DNA of 18,697 nt from DASYYE01 sp035946955 (GCA_035946955.1 DASYYE010000244.1:1-18697), one strand, 5' to 3'. Shown: positions 1 to 7,027, counted from the first letter of the stretch. Notes: generated by a model from the letters alone, not told the origin. Numbers and translations: made by a program.

Positions 1-1
1 G

Positions 2-124
2 GGCCGAAATGGACGCGCCGTCCGCGGTCCCGGGCACGAGGCGAAGTGGGACACCCAGACGGACGACATGCGCACCATGGCCGCAATCTCATTGAATGAC
101 GCAGGTCACGCGGAGGGCAAGTGA
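2..124 (+). CDS. Possible C-terminal end of a truncated upstream gene
   Basis: An open frame enters from the left edge and stops at TGA 122-124. From about position 35 onward its codons have mostly G/C third positions, as expected for a real gene here. The first 35 bases look slightly more coding-like in the neighbouring frame, so a frameshift or a non-coding edge is also possible. About 40 residues are visible, ending in a Lys after a short polar stretch, with no recognisable domain. The product is unknown and the call is weak. Confidence 0.25.
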   Translation, partial: GRNGRAVRGPGHEAKWDTQTDDMRTMAAISLNDAGHAEGK

Positions 125-208
125 CAGCGGCCTTCTTAACCGGATATTCATCCGAGGGTCTGGGGAACATGATTGGGGTGACGATCGACCGTGAGGAGGA
201 GCGCCCCC

Positions 209-745
209 ATGCTGCAGGTTTTTGGCTTCGACCGGGTTGGTGTGCTGCTCGGTGACCTGTTCTTCGTGGACCCCGACCCGTCCCCGGGACAGGAAGGCGC
301 CGAACGTGGTGTCCGGCTGGAGGTGAGGATGCTGGAACCGGGGGAGCTGACGGGGTCTATCTACTCGGCCAGGCCGATCATGGTCGGGCGGCCGGTGTGG
401 CGGGCCGACCTGCTGGAGAGCGTCGACGGGCCACCCGGCAGCCTGAACCGGGCACACCACCACCCGGTCTTTCGGGGCTGGGAGCCGGGCCACCGGGTAT
501 TCGACGCCGACCTGTCCGCCCATCCGGTGGAGTGGGTGGGGGACCAGCTCGCCGACCTCGAAGGCCTGCTCCGTCAGGCCGGGGTCGAACCCGACGAGAC
601 GTTCACCGAAGACGCCAGGAGCCTGCGCAAATGCGTGCCTGAGGTCACGCGGGCCCTCGGCGACATGCTGGCGCAGGTCAAGTCGGGCGAGCTGGCCCAG
701 GCGCCAAGCGCCGAGGTGAGCAGCGCCAGGGACAGCTGGCTCTAA
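209..745 (+). CDS. Conserved-looking hypothetical protein, 178 aa
   Basis: I do not recognise the function. The ATG at 209 is chosen over the in-frame GTG at 191 because AGGAGGA (194-200) lies 8 nt before it, a near-ideal Shine-Dalgarno. The N-terminal half is rich in beta-prone hydrophobic residues (MLQVFGFDRVGVLLGD, then LEVRML). The middle has a His/Arg-rich segment with HHHP and FRGWEPGHR, and the C-terminal 60 residues look alpha-helical and acidic. There is no signal peptide or membrane span, so it is probably cytoplasmic. Codon use is typical of the window. It stands alone: a hairpin lies 23 nt after the stop and the next gene runs on the other strand. The CDS itself is well supported; any functional label would be a guess. 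Confidence 0.8.
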   Translation: MLQVFGFDRVGVLLGDLFFVDPDPSPGQEGAERGVRLEVRMLEPGELTGSIYSARPIMVGRPVWRADLLESVDGPPGSLNRAHHHPVFRGWEPGHRVFDADLSAHPVEWVGDQLADLEGLLRQAGVEPDETFTEDARSLRKCVPEVTRALGDMLAQVKSGELAQAPSAEVSSARDSWL

Positions 746-767
746 GGGCTGCAAAGAATCGCTGGAG

Positions 768-804
768 AGCACGGGGCTGCTGATAACAGCAAGAAGCCTG
801 TGCT
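768..804 (+). terminator. Nested hairpin, candidate terminator
   Basis: Three nested complementary arms lie 23 nt after the stop at 745: AGCAC 768-772 with GTGCT 800-804, GGCT 775-778 with AGCC 795-798, and GCTG 779-782 with CAGC 787-790 around the loop ATAA. There is no U-tract, as is common in actinobacteria. It sits between two convergent genes and could serve both directions. Confidence 0.4.
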
Positions 805-933
805 GGCTCTAGGAGGCGTCCGGCCGCTAAGGCACTGCCTGGTCCCATTGGGAAGCGCGGCCCTCCCGCATCTCTGGGAGACCCCGGTGAGGACAAGGTC
901 CTCCAGGCGGCCGGCGTCGCCTTCACGTGCGCG

Positions 934-1278
934 CTAAGTCTGGCTCCATGCACCCTCGGAGAGGATCAACCACACGCCGACCTGCCCGAGCGGAAGGACC
1001 AGTAGCCGGTCGCGGATCAGGTCCGCTCGCCATTGCTTGTCCTGCACGCGGTGCTCGAAGAGTTTGGTGCGCACCTCTATCACGACATCGAGGTCGCCCA
1101 CGTCCAAGGGAGACTTCTTTCGGAACCGGATTTCTATGTCGCCCGGTTGTTCAGGCCCGGTCGGCGGCTCCTCAGGGCACTCGACCGCTTCGCCGACAAC
1201 AGCCGGTAGCAGCTCACCCAGGCGACGCAGGACTTCTTCGTCCACGCTCTCGTCGTAGGTCACATCGATCAGCGGCAT
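934..1278 (-). CDS. Tautomerase-like small protein, 114 aa
   Basis: The protein begins Met-Pro-Leu-Ile, which after Met removal would expose an N-terminal Pro, the catalytic base of the 4-oxalocrotonate tautomerase/MIF superfamily. The order beta strand (PLIDVTY), amphipathic helix (about residues 12-33), then two strands (IEIRFRKK and LDVVIEVRT) matches one beta-alpha-beta unit of that fold. At 114 aa it is longer than the 60-70 aa of classical 4-OT subunits: a Pro/Glu-rich loop follows the helix, and a C-terminal helix and strand follow the core. Substrate is unknown. The ATG at 1276-1278 has only a weak, too-close GGTGG upstream, so the mRNA may be leaderless. It is divergent from the gene starting at 1403, with about 120 bp between them. 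The assignment rests on the N-terminal pattern only. Confidence 0.6.
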   Translation of the reverse strand: MPLIDVTYDESVDEEVLRRLGELLPAVVGEAVECPEEPPTGPEQPGDIEIRFRKKSPLDVGDLDVVIEVRTKLFEHRVQDKQWRADLIRDRLLVLPLGQVGVWLILSEGAWSQT

Positions 1279-1402
1279 TCCACCAATGTTTCAGAGTTGG
1301 CATGCTCGTCGGCCGCAGTCGGGGCAGTTGAGCCACTGGTCCTTGCTGCGTGTGCCCTGCCAGAGCGTGGATCGCTACTCTGTGGCTGTGGGTTACCAGC
1401 CG

Positions 1403-1768
1403 ATGAGTCTTGCAGACCTCGCTCGCTTTATAGCGGTTGAGCCGGACTTCGACACGCGATGGCGGCTGGTGGTCGAGTTCCTGAAGGAGTATCACGAGGA
1501 GCCGGTGGGGGCGCGTCGGCGACTGCTCGCGGACACGCCAGGGTCAACCGGTGATGAGCGCTGGGATGTGCTCTTCGCAGGGCTTGCCGAGCACCTTGCC
1601 ATGCGAGACGGCGCGGACGCACCGGCATGGTCGGCATCTCGCGGGCTACGGCGCTTCTGGTTCCCGTTCGACACGCCAGGCGCGCGCGCGCAGGCACTCG
1701 TGCACGCACCGGCTGCCTTGCGCAGGCGGGGCGTATTCGTGGCCGACTACGAGATCGACGCCGCGTGA
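1403..1768 (+). CDS. Small partner protein of a nucleotidyltransferase pair, 121 aa
   Basis: An uncharacterised, mostly helical cytoplasmic protein. It starts with an SLADLARFIA-type helix, then DTRWRLVVEFLKEY, then a Gly/Asp-containing middle and a C-terminal strand ending VFVADYEIDAA. The ATG at 1403 gives the natural start of the first helix; in-frame GTGs at 1382 and 1388 are alternatives, and none has a strong Shine-Dalgarno. Its TGA (1766-1768) overlaps the GTG start (1765) of the downstream nucleotidyltransferase in a GTGA junction, so the two are translationally coupled and probably made in fixed ratio. Small upstream partners of this kind are often antitoxins in nucleotidyltransferase-type modules, but no DNA-binding motif is evident here, so the antitoxin role is inference. 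Confidence 0.65.
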   Translation: MSLADLARFIAVEPDFDTRWRLVVEFLKEYHEEPVGARRRLLADTPGSTGDERWDVLFAGLAEHLAMRDGADAPAWSASRGLRRFWFPFDTPGARAQALVHAPAALRRRGVFVADYEIDAA

Positions 1769-2301
1769 GCGATCCCTCGCCACTGCTCGACCGCGCGGGG
1801 ATCGAGGAGGCTTTCCGCCGTCTTGGTGACCGGCTCGCGAGGCGGGGTGTGGTTGCAGACCTCTATGTCTTCGGGGGCGCTGCGATGGCCCTCGCGTATG
1901 ACTCGCGCAGGGCCACCCGTGACGTCGATGCCCTGTTCAAACCGCACGGCATCGTCCTTGAGGAGGCACAAGCCGTGGCCGGCGAACTCGGCCTGCCTCC
2001 CTGGTGGCTGAACGAGCAGGCCAGTTCCTATGTCGCGCCAGGAGGGGACGCGGCGGCCTCCCGGGTATTCGACCATCCGGGCCTTCGCGTCTTCGCCGCC
2101 TCGCCCGAGCATCTCCTGGCTATGAAGGCGTTCGCGGCCCGGCCGCGTGACGTGGAAGACATCCGGCAACTCGCGCGGGTGCTCGGCCTGCGCTCCGTCG
2201 ATGACGTCCTCGCCTCAGTGCACGAGGTCTTCCCTGAAGAGGAACCGCCAGCGCGGCTCAGGCTCCTCCTACAGGAAATCTTCTCCGATCAAGACGGGTG
2301 A
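1765..2301 (+). CDS. Nucleotidyltransferase-fold protein (DUF6036/AbiEii-like), 178 aa
   Basis: Residues 33-58 hold the signature of a minimal nucleotidyltransferase: a strand LYVFGG (G37-G38), a helix AAMALAYD, then T-R-D-V-D with D53 and D55 as the probable metal-binding pair. This G-G...D-x-D layout is characteristic of the AbiEii/DUF6036-type group, whose members transfer nucleotides to RNA or protein targets or act as toxins. The C-terminal half includes a helix LLAMKAFAARPRDVEDIRQL, resembling the K...R..D..D segment that completes the active site in this group. GTG at 1765 is the start because it sits in the GTGA overlap with the upstream gene; the frame is open further upstream inside that gene. 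Role in defence or as a toxin is inferred from family and gene pairing; the target is unknown. Confidence 0.75.
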   Translation: MSDPSPLLDRAGIEEAFRRLGDRLARRGVVADLYVFGGAAMALAYDSRRATRDVDALFKPHGIVLEEAQAVAGELGLPPWWLNEQASSYVAPGGDAAASRVFDHPGLRVFAASPEHLLAMKAFAARPRDVEDIRQLARVLGLRSVDDVLASVHEVFPEEEPPARLRLLLQEIFSDQDG

Positions 2302-2368
2302 ACTGGTCACCGCAGAACCGGAACCCTGCCCACCCTGTCCTGCCGGAGGCCGCCCGCGGCCCCACTTT

Positions 2369-2421
2369 CATGATCGCGGTGGTTTGTACTGCTATGTGCA
2401 GTAAAACCCACCGCGATCATG
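2369..2421. repeat. 53-nt near-perfect palindrome
   Basis: The outer arms CATGATCGCGGTGG (2369-2382) and CCACCGCGATCATG (2408-2421) are exact reverse complements. Inner arms ACTGC (2388-2392) and GCAGT (2398-2402) pair around the loop TATGT. All pairs share one centre at 2395, giving a 24-position stem with two mismatches (2383/2407 and 2386/2404). It starts 68 nt after the stop of the nucleotidyltransferase gene. It may act as a terminator, or be a dispersed REP/MITE-like palindrome. Confidence 0.7.
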
Positions 2422-2709
2422 GGGATCAGGCCCCGGCGCAAGGCGACTCTCACGCTCGGTAGCTTACATTTCACCCTCCGCCACCTGGGCGGACTGCCGG
2501 TCGTCGCACTAGGCGCCTGGGAGGCTGTCACCAGCGCAGACGCCGGTGGCAGGCCCTTGCCTGGCCCGGCGTTGCTTAGGGCTCTGGTTAAGGGGCAGTG
2601 AGGGTTTCGTGAGGCTTCACCTAAAAAGAACCATTACCTGCGAGTGAGGTGTAGATACCGATAAGGTAACACCCGCGCCAATAGGGGAGCGGGGCTTACT
2701 TTGCTTCTC

Positions 2710-2714
2710 AGGAG
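2710..2714 (+). promoter_or_regulatory. Ribosome binding site of the 45-aa membrane peptide
   Basis: AGGAG ends 3 nt before the ATG at 2718 and is the only Shine-Dalgarno for the two-gene unit; the glycosyltransferase start is reached by coupling from here. The spacing is short but usable. Confidence 0.5.
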
Positions 2715-2717
2715 ACA

Positions 2718-2855
2718 ATGGTGAAGAAGTTGATCCCCATGGCGGCGTTCCTGCTTGTGCTCATGGGTGTGGCAGGTATCGCGTACCGGATCGTGCGGGG
2801 CCCAGCCCCTGCCGATGACGCATCCAGACTCGAACGCAAGGCCGAACGGCCATGA
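2718..2855 (+). CDS. Small single-span membrane protein, 45 aa
   Basis: This is a short gene of 45 codons: an N-terminal MVKK, a hydrophobic run from about residue 5 to 23 (LIPMAAFLLVLMGVAGIAY), then a charged tail rich in Arg, Asp, Glu and Lys. The basic N-terminus followed by one span suggests an inner-membrane peptide, or a leader. AGGAG precedes the ATG. Its TGA (2853-2855) overlaps the ATG of the glycosyltransferase (2852-2854) as ATGA, which is strong evidence that it is translated. It may anchor or regulate the glycosyltransferase at the membrane; that role is inference. I know of no named family for it. Confidence 0.65.
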   Translation: MVKKLIPMAAFLLVLMGVAGIAYRIVRGPAPADDASRLERKAERP

Positions 2856-4045
2856 ACGTGAAACCGCTGGCCCGGCCAACAGGGGCGGTGAATGGCAGGC
2901 GGCTGCGGATCGCGATGGTCGCGCCGCCGTACTTCACCGTGCCGCCGGCGGCATACGGGGGAGTCGAGTCGGTCATCGCCGACCTGGTGGACGCACTGGT
3001 GGACCGCGGCCACGAGGTCACCCTGGTCGGTGCCGGAGAGCGGCTGACCAGGGCACAGATCTTCATCGCCACCTACCACACCCCGCCAGCAGAGCAGTTG
3101 GGCGAGCCGCTGCCGGAGGTCACCCACTCGGCCCATGTCGGGCGGGTGCTCGACGACCTGCCTGTCGACGTCGTGCACGACCACACCCTGGCAGGGCCAC
3201 TGCTGGCCCGGGGACGGCCCGTGCCGACGGTCGTCACCGCGCATGGGCCGGTGGACGGCGACCTCGGCACCCTCTACCGGGCACTGCGGGGCAGTGTGTC
3301 GCTGGTCGCCATCTCAAACTCCCAGCGCTCCGCTGCCCCCGACCTGCCCTGGGTAGCCACCGTCTACAACGCGATCGACCACACTACGTTTCCATTCCAG
3401 ACCAAAAAAGAAGAGTTCGCGCTCTTCCTGGGCCGCTTCCACCCGCACAAAGCGCCGCATCTGGCCATTGACGCGGCACGACGTGCCGGACTGCCGATCG
3501 TGCTGGCGGGTAAGTGCGCTGAGCCCATAGAGAAGGCCTACTTCCAGGCTGAGATCGAGCCCAGGCTCGGCGCCGACACCACCATGTTCGGGGTGGCCGA
3601 CGCCGCGGCCAAGCGCGACCTGCTGGCCAGGGCGGCCTGCCTGGTGTTCCCGATCTGCTGGGAGGAGCCGTTCGGGCTGGTCATGATCGAGGCGATGGCG
3701 GCTGGGACGCCAGTGGTCGCCTTGCGCCGCGGGTCGGTCCCGGAAGTCGTCAAGCACGGTGTCACCGGCATCGTCGTGGACGACCCCGACCAGCTCGCTA
3801 CGGCGATCGAGGCAGCCCGTGGGCTCGACCCCGCGCGGTGCCGCCAGCAGGTGGCGGAGCGATTCTCGGTCCCCGTCATGGCCGCCGGGTATGAGGCCGC
3901 CTACCGTCAGGTTCTGGCCCGCCAGCGGGCTCACCGCGACGTAGCCCGGCTGCCCGGCCGCCACGCACGGCCGAACGCCGGGGCCCGCGTCCGCGGGGCC
4001 CCGGCGTCCGTGGCGGTTGGGCTGGCTACTCAGTCGCCGAGGTAA
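2852..4045 (+). CDS. GT4-family glycosyltransferase, 397 aa
   Basis: A retaining GT-B glycosyltransferase of family 4. The N-terminal Rossmann domain has the acceptor-side loop YGGVES (35-40) and helix IADLVDALVDRGHEVTLVG; VVHDH (107-111) and VVTAHGP follow. The C-terminal donor domain starts at about 185 with FLGRFHPHK, where R195 and K200 are the expected phosphate-binding residues. It contains the E-x7-E motif EPFGLVMIE (E272, E280) that holds the nucleotide-sugar, then AMAAGTPVVA and GSVPEVV. Length matches the family. The acceptor and sugar cannot be told; no other cell-wall or glycolipid gene is adjacent. It is coupled to the upstream membrane peptide by ATGA. The last 40 residues are Arg/Ala/Pro-rich, poorly family-like, and coincide with a strong GC hairpin. 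The enzyme is probably cytoplasmic or membrane-associated. Confidence 0.92.
   Translation: MNVKPLARPTGAVNGRRLRIAMVAPPYFTVPPAAYGGVESVIADLVDALVDRGHEVTLVGAGERLTRAQIFIATYHTPPAEQLGEPLPEVTHSAHVGRVLDDLPVDVVHDHTLAGPLLARGRPVPTVVTAHGPVDGDLGTLYRALRGSVSLVAISNSQRSAAPDLPWVATVYNAIDHTTFPFQTKKEEFALFLGRFHPHKAPHLAIDAARRAGLPIVLAGKCAEPIEKAYFQAEIEPRLGADTTMFGVADAAAKRDLLARAACLVFPICWEEPFGLVMIEAMAAGTPVVALRRGSVPEVVKHGVTGIVVDDPDQLATAIEAARGLDPARCRQQVAERFSVPVMAAGYEAAYRQVLARQRAHRDVARLPGRHARPNAGARVRGAPASVAVGLATQSPR
3975..4007. terminator. GC-rich hairpin inside the glycosyltransferase 3' end
   Basis: The arm CGCCGGGGCCC (3976-3986) is exactly complementary to GGGCCCCGGCG (3996-4006), extended by A3975/T4007, with a 9-nt loop. 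It lies between convergent genes (stops at 4045 and 4030) but within the coding tail of the glycosyltransferase. It lacks a U-tract. It is most likely a bidirectional terminator or attenuating structure. Confidence 0.5.
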
Positions 4046-6855
4046 CCAGCAGGCAGGTTGTGGCCTGGTACCTCACCCGGCGTCAGGATCTTCTTGTCGC
4101 CTGGGTAGGGCTGGCGCCAGGCGTGGGCGCTGTACCAGTCCAGCCGGTTCAGCTGAGCTGGGTTGGCCCAGTCGTTGATCGCGTGTGAGCCGTTGAAGCG
4201 GCCCTGACGGCTCCACGCGACCCACGCGAAGTACGTCGCCCACTCAGACCTGGGGATCCCCACCTTCGCGGGCGAGGCCGGCACCCAGGTGGTCGCGCCG
4301 CCCTTGGCCTTGTTCGCGGCCAGGCCGTAGGTCAGCGGGATCTGGTTGGCCACGTGGGTGAACGGCGTGAAGTCCGGGGTGTTGGTGAAGGCGTTGCTCA
4401 TTGGCTCCGCCGCCCGGTCTTCCTGGTTCATCGGTGCGACACCGAGGATCTGCTCGATCGTCCGCACCACGTTGAGCTGGGTGTAGTAGGTGCTGTCAAC
4501 AATGCCCCGCTTGGCGTAGGGGCTGGCGACCAGCAGCGGGCCGCGGTGGCCGTCCACATGGTCCGCGCCGTTCTGGGTGTCGTCCTCGACCACGAAGACG
4601 GCCGAGCTGTTCCAGAACTTGGAGTGCGAGATCGTGTCGATGATCCGGCCCAGGGCCAGGTCGTTGTCGGCGACCTCGGCCACCGGGTACGGGTCGCCGC
4701 TGCCGACACCCGCGGTGTGGTCGTCAGGCAGCCACATCAGGTTGAGGTTGGCGAGCTTGCCGGTCTTCACGCTCTGCGCGAAGGACTGCTGCCACATGTC
4801 CACCCGGTACTGGTCCGGGATGCCGAGGTCGAAGATCGGGTACTGGTGGTCGGTGATGGCGTTCAGCGACGGGATGTCGGAGTAGCTGTTCACCGAGGAA
4901 GGGGGCACCGGCAGTGGGCCTGAGGCCTGGCCCTCCATGATCTGCGAGTCCTGGTAGTACTGCGACCAGGACGGGACGGGGTTCAGCTGGGTGAGGAAGT
5001 TGTTGTACTCACCGTAGGACTTGACCGTCTGGCCAGCGGCCTCGGCGGCGTTCCACAGGAAGCCGTCCCGCTGGTAGGCGAGCGCGTCGGCACCCGAAGC
5101 CGGGTAGCTGCGGTAGAACGCGCCGAACTCCTTCTCGATGTAGTCGTTCGCGTCGGCCTGCACCAGCCAGTTGTGGCCGTCGGCCGAGAGCGTGCCCTCG
5201 TCGTAGAAGTTGTCGAACAGCCCGAACTGGCTGGCCAGCGCGTGGCCGTTGGGCGTGATGGTGGCGCCGAACTGGGCCAGGCTGGCGTCGCTGTTGCCCT
5301 TGCCGATGTCGCCGAAGTCCTGGTCGAAGGTGCGGTTTTCGCGGACGATCAGGAAGACGTGCTTGATCGGCGACTTGCAGCCCAGACGGACGGGGATCGC
5401 GACCGGGGCGGCGGTGCAGTGGCTCAGCGGGGTGCTGGCCAGCAGGTGCTCCCAGTCGTTGTCCACGAACACCTGGTGCGTGTAGCCGGCCAGGGCCGAC
5501 ATGGCGGGCATGGCGAACTGGGTGACCGAGCCGGTGTCGTCGTAGGTGTTGTAGCCGGTGACCGCCGACGGGGCGGGGGCGGTGCCGGGGCCCTTGTTGA
5601 TGGTGCTCTGCGGGCCGCGGGAACCGATGCCCTTGTCGTTGGTCACGATGACCTGGCCGAGCGCCGCGTCCCAGGCGACGGCCACCGGGTACTGGTCGGT
5701 GGGCAGCAGGCCCAGGTACTTCACAGGCGTGGTTGGGCCGCTGTAGCCGTACACGGCCAGTGCGTTGTCCCGCCCGATGCTGACCAGGATGTGGCTGGCG
5801 TCCGGCATCGTGATCGCGTTCGGGTAGCTGCCGACGGTCGAGCCCGGCAACGGGTTGACGTTGACGGTCTGCTCCACGCTGGCGGTCTTGGTGTTGATGA
5901 AGGACAGCGTGTCGTCGTTGGAGTTGGCGACTATGAGGGTGCCATCGGCCGCGAGGTACTCGGCCGTCGGCTCGAGCCCCACGGGGACCTCCTTGACCTT
6001 GCCGCTCACCAGGTTGACCACGGACACCGTGCCGGTGGTGGCCGCGCCAGTGACCTTGTTGGCCACGATGGGTGTGCCGTCGGACAGGTTGGTGTACTCA
6101 CCGGGCCTGGCGGGCCGGCCACCCTCGTCGGACACGAACGCGGTACTGCCGGCCAGCACCACCTGGCGCGGGGCGTTGCCGATGTGGATGAGCTGGACCA
6201 GCGCGTTCGTCGAGGTGTCGATCACGCCGAGTTCGTTGACGCCGTTGAGCGCCACGTAGAGCTTGGACCCGTCTGAGCTGAGCGCCATCCCTGATGGCAG
6301 GTCGGCCTCGGTCGGGCTGTTCTGCGCCAGCGTGATGGTCACCGGCGAGGGAGAGACCATGCCGGTCGAGGAGACGCTGAAGCGGAGCAGGTCGGCGCTC
6401 TGCGGTACCCACAGCGTGGTGCCGTCCGGCGACCACAGCGGGCCGTCCGCTGCGACCGAGCCGTCACCGATCACGGGGTCAGTGCTGCTGCCGGTGCCGA
6501 CCTGCTGGATGACCTGGTCGGTCTTCAGGTTGATGATGGTGAGGAAGCCCGTGAAGTCGTTCCAGCTCAGGGCAGCCAGGTACTGGCCGTTGGGACTGAC
6601 CGCCGACGACACGAGGCGGGCGTTGTTGACGAGCAGGCGGGTGCCGATCGGCTTGACCCGCTGGTTGCTTGCCAGCAGGATGCCGTTCGCGTTGCTGGTG
6701 CCGACTCGGGCGTCGCCGAACCCTCCGGCGAGGCCGGATGCGGCGGCGGCGGTGCCGAGCATCGCGAGGACGGCCAGCGAGGTGCCGGCACCGGTGACCA
6801 GGCGTATGGCCCTCCGGTGCTCATGGCGCCACCGCGCGGACAGGACATGTCGCAT
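4030..6855 (-). CDS. Exported YncE-like beta-propeller/phosphoesterase (alkaline phosphatase-fold), 941 aa
   Basis: This is a two-domain exported protein. Residues 1-45 form a signal peptide: basic RHEHRR, hydrophobic core to about 38, Ala-rich cleavage region. Residues about 60-480 form a YVTN/YncE-type propeller, with units such as SPNGQYLAALSW, SSDGSKLYVALNG and ADGTLIVANSN. Residues about 495-800 are a phosphoesterase-family (phospholipase C-like, alkaline phosphatase superfamily) domain. It has VRENRTFD (E506, N507, D511), SADGHNW (557-563), LPDDHT (709-714) and an E-D-D...DHVDGHRG segment (757-772), all probable metal-site residues. The domain order matches known fused YncE/alkaline-phosphatase proteins. 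The substrate is probably a phosphate ester, but phosphodiester versus monoester is unclear. GGAG precedes the ATG at 6855. A PHO-box-like repeat lies 70-105 nt upstream. The extracytoplasmic location is inferred from the signal. Confidence 0.92.
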   Translation of the reverse strand: MRHVLSARWRHEHRRAIRLVTGAGTSLAVLAMLGTAAAASGLAGGFGDARVGTSNANGILLASNQRVKPIGTRLLVNNARLVSSAVSPNGQYLAALSWNDFTGFLTIINLKTDQVIQQVGTGSSTDPVIGDGSVAADGPLWSPDGTTLWVPQSADLLRFSVSSTGMVSPSPVTITLAQNSPTEADLPSGMALSSDGSKLYVALNGVNELGVIDTSTNALVQLIHIGNAPRQVVLAGSTAFVSDEGGRPARPGEYTNLSDGTPIVANKVTGAATTGTVSVVNLVSGKVKEVPVGLEPTAEYLAADGTLIVANSNDDTLSFINTKTASVEQTVNVNPLPGSTVGSYPNAITMPDASHILVSIGRDNALAVYGYSGPTTPVKYLGLLPTDQYPVAVAWDAALGQVIVTNDKGIGSRGPQSTINKGPGTAPAPSAVTGYNTYDDTGSVTQFAMPAMSALAGYTHQVFVDNDWEHLLASTPLSHCTAAPVAIPVRLGCKSPIKHVFLIVRENRTFDQDFGDIGKGNSDASLAQFGATITPNGHALASQFGLFDNFYDEGTLSADGHNWLVQADANDYIEKEFGAFYRSYPASGADALAYQRDGFLWNAAEAAGQTVKSYGEYNNFLTQLNPVPSWSQYYQDSQIMEGQASGPLPVPPSSVNSYSDIPSLNAITDHQYPIFDLGIPDQYRVDMWQQSFAQSVKTGKLANLNLMWLPDDHTAGVGSGDPYPVAEVADNDLALGRIIDTISHSKFWNSSAVFVVEDDTQNGADHVDGHRGPLLVASPYAKRGIVDSTYYTQLNVVRTIEQILGVAPMNQEDRAAEPMSNAFTNTPDFTPFTHVANQIPLTYGLAANKAKGGATTWVPASPAKVGIPRSEWATYFAWVAWSRQGRFNGSHAINDWANPAQLNRLDWYSAHAWRQPYPGDKKILTPGEVPGHNLPAGYLGD

Positions 6856-6926
6856 ACGGTTCTCCGCTTCTTGTCTCGGCCCAGCGCAGGGTGAAAGGCC
6901 ACTGGGACCTGGCTGAGGCTAGGAGG

Positions 6927-6959
6927 CCGTCGTTTACCGTCAGCGGACGGGAGGTGAAC
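6927..6959 (-). promoter_or_regulatory. PHO-box-like direct repeats upstream of the phosphoesterase
   Basis: On the minus strand, three consecutive 11-nt units read GTTCACCTCCC (6959-6949), GTCCGCTGACG (6948-6938) and GTAAACGACGG (6937-6927). The first matches the GTTCACC core of actinobacterial PhoP boxes (direct repeats of 11 nt); the other two are degenerate. The block ends 71 nt before the start codon of an exported phosphoesterase, a plausible phosphate-starvation target. Possible -10-like TAGCCT follows at 6922-6917. Confidence 0.35.
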
Positions 6960-7027
6960 CCTGGTTTGCCCAACCTGAAAGGTTTAGCCCCATATGCCTT
7001 GCAGGCGGTCTGTCCTGCCTGCTCACA

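Larger units (their letters stand above)
2302..2717. other. Gene-free stretch of 416 bp
   Basis: No convincing gene is seen here. It holds a 53-nt palindrome (2369-2421) and, nearer the next gene, an AT-richer segment from about 2620 to 2705 that is the likely promoter/leader of the membrane peptide-glycosyltransferase unit. In this segment are TTCACCT (2616-2622), CCATTACCTGCG (2631-2642, repeated upstream of the gene at 10658), and a possible -10-like TAGATA (2652-2657) without a well-spaced -35 partner. A short open frame around 2419-2601 lacks a ribosome site and family resemblance. Confidence 0.6.

Noticed and set aside
141..154. CGGAT/ATCCG inverted repeat upstream of the first gene, considered as an operator
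   Set aside because: A 5-bp arm length is expected often by chance and it has no second copy nearby.
2419..2601. Short plus-strand open frame of about 60 codons after the palindrome
   Set aside because: It has no convincing ribosome site, no recognisable domain and no coupling to a neighbour.
2649..2675. GGTGT/ACACC inverted pair in the leader before the membrane peptide, considered as a riboswitch
   Set aside because: The arms are only 5 bp and no conserved riboswitch core or further helices could be recognised.
5173..6276. Long plus-strand open frame of 367 codons opposite the phosphoesterase
   Set aside because: Its product is dominated by Val/Gly/Asp/Arg low-complexity sequence, the usual shadow of a GC-rich gene; the minus-strand frame has clear catalytic motifs.
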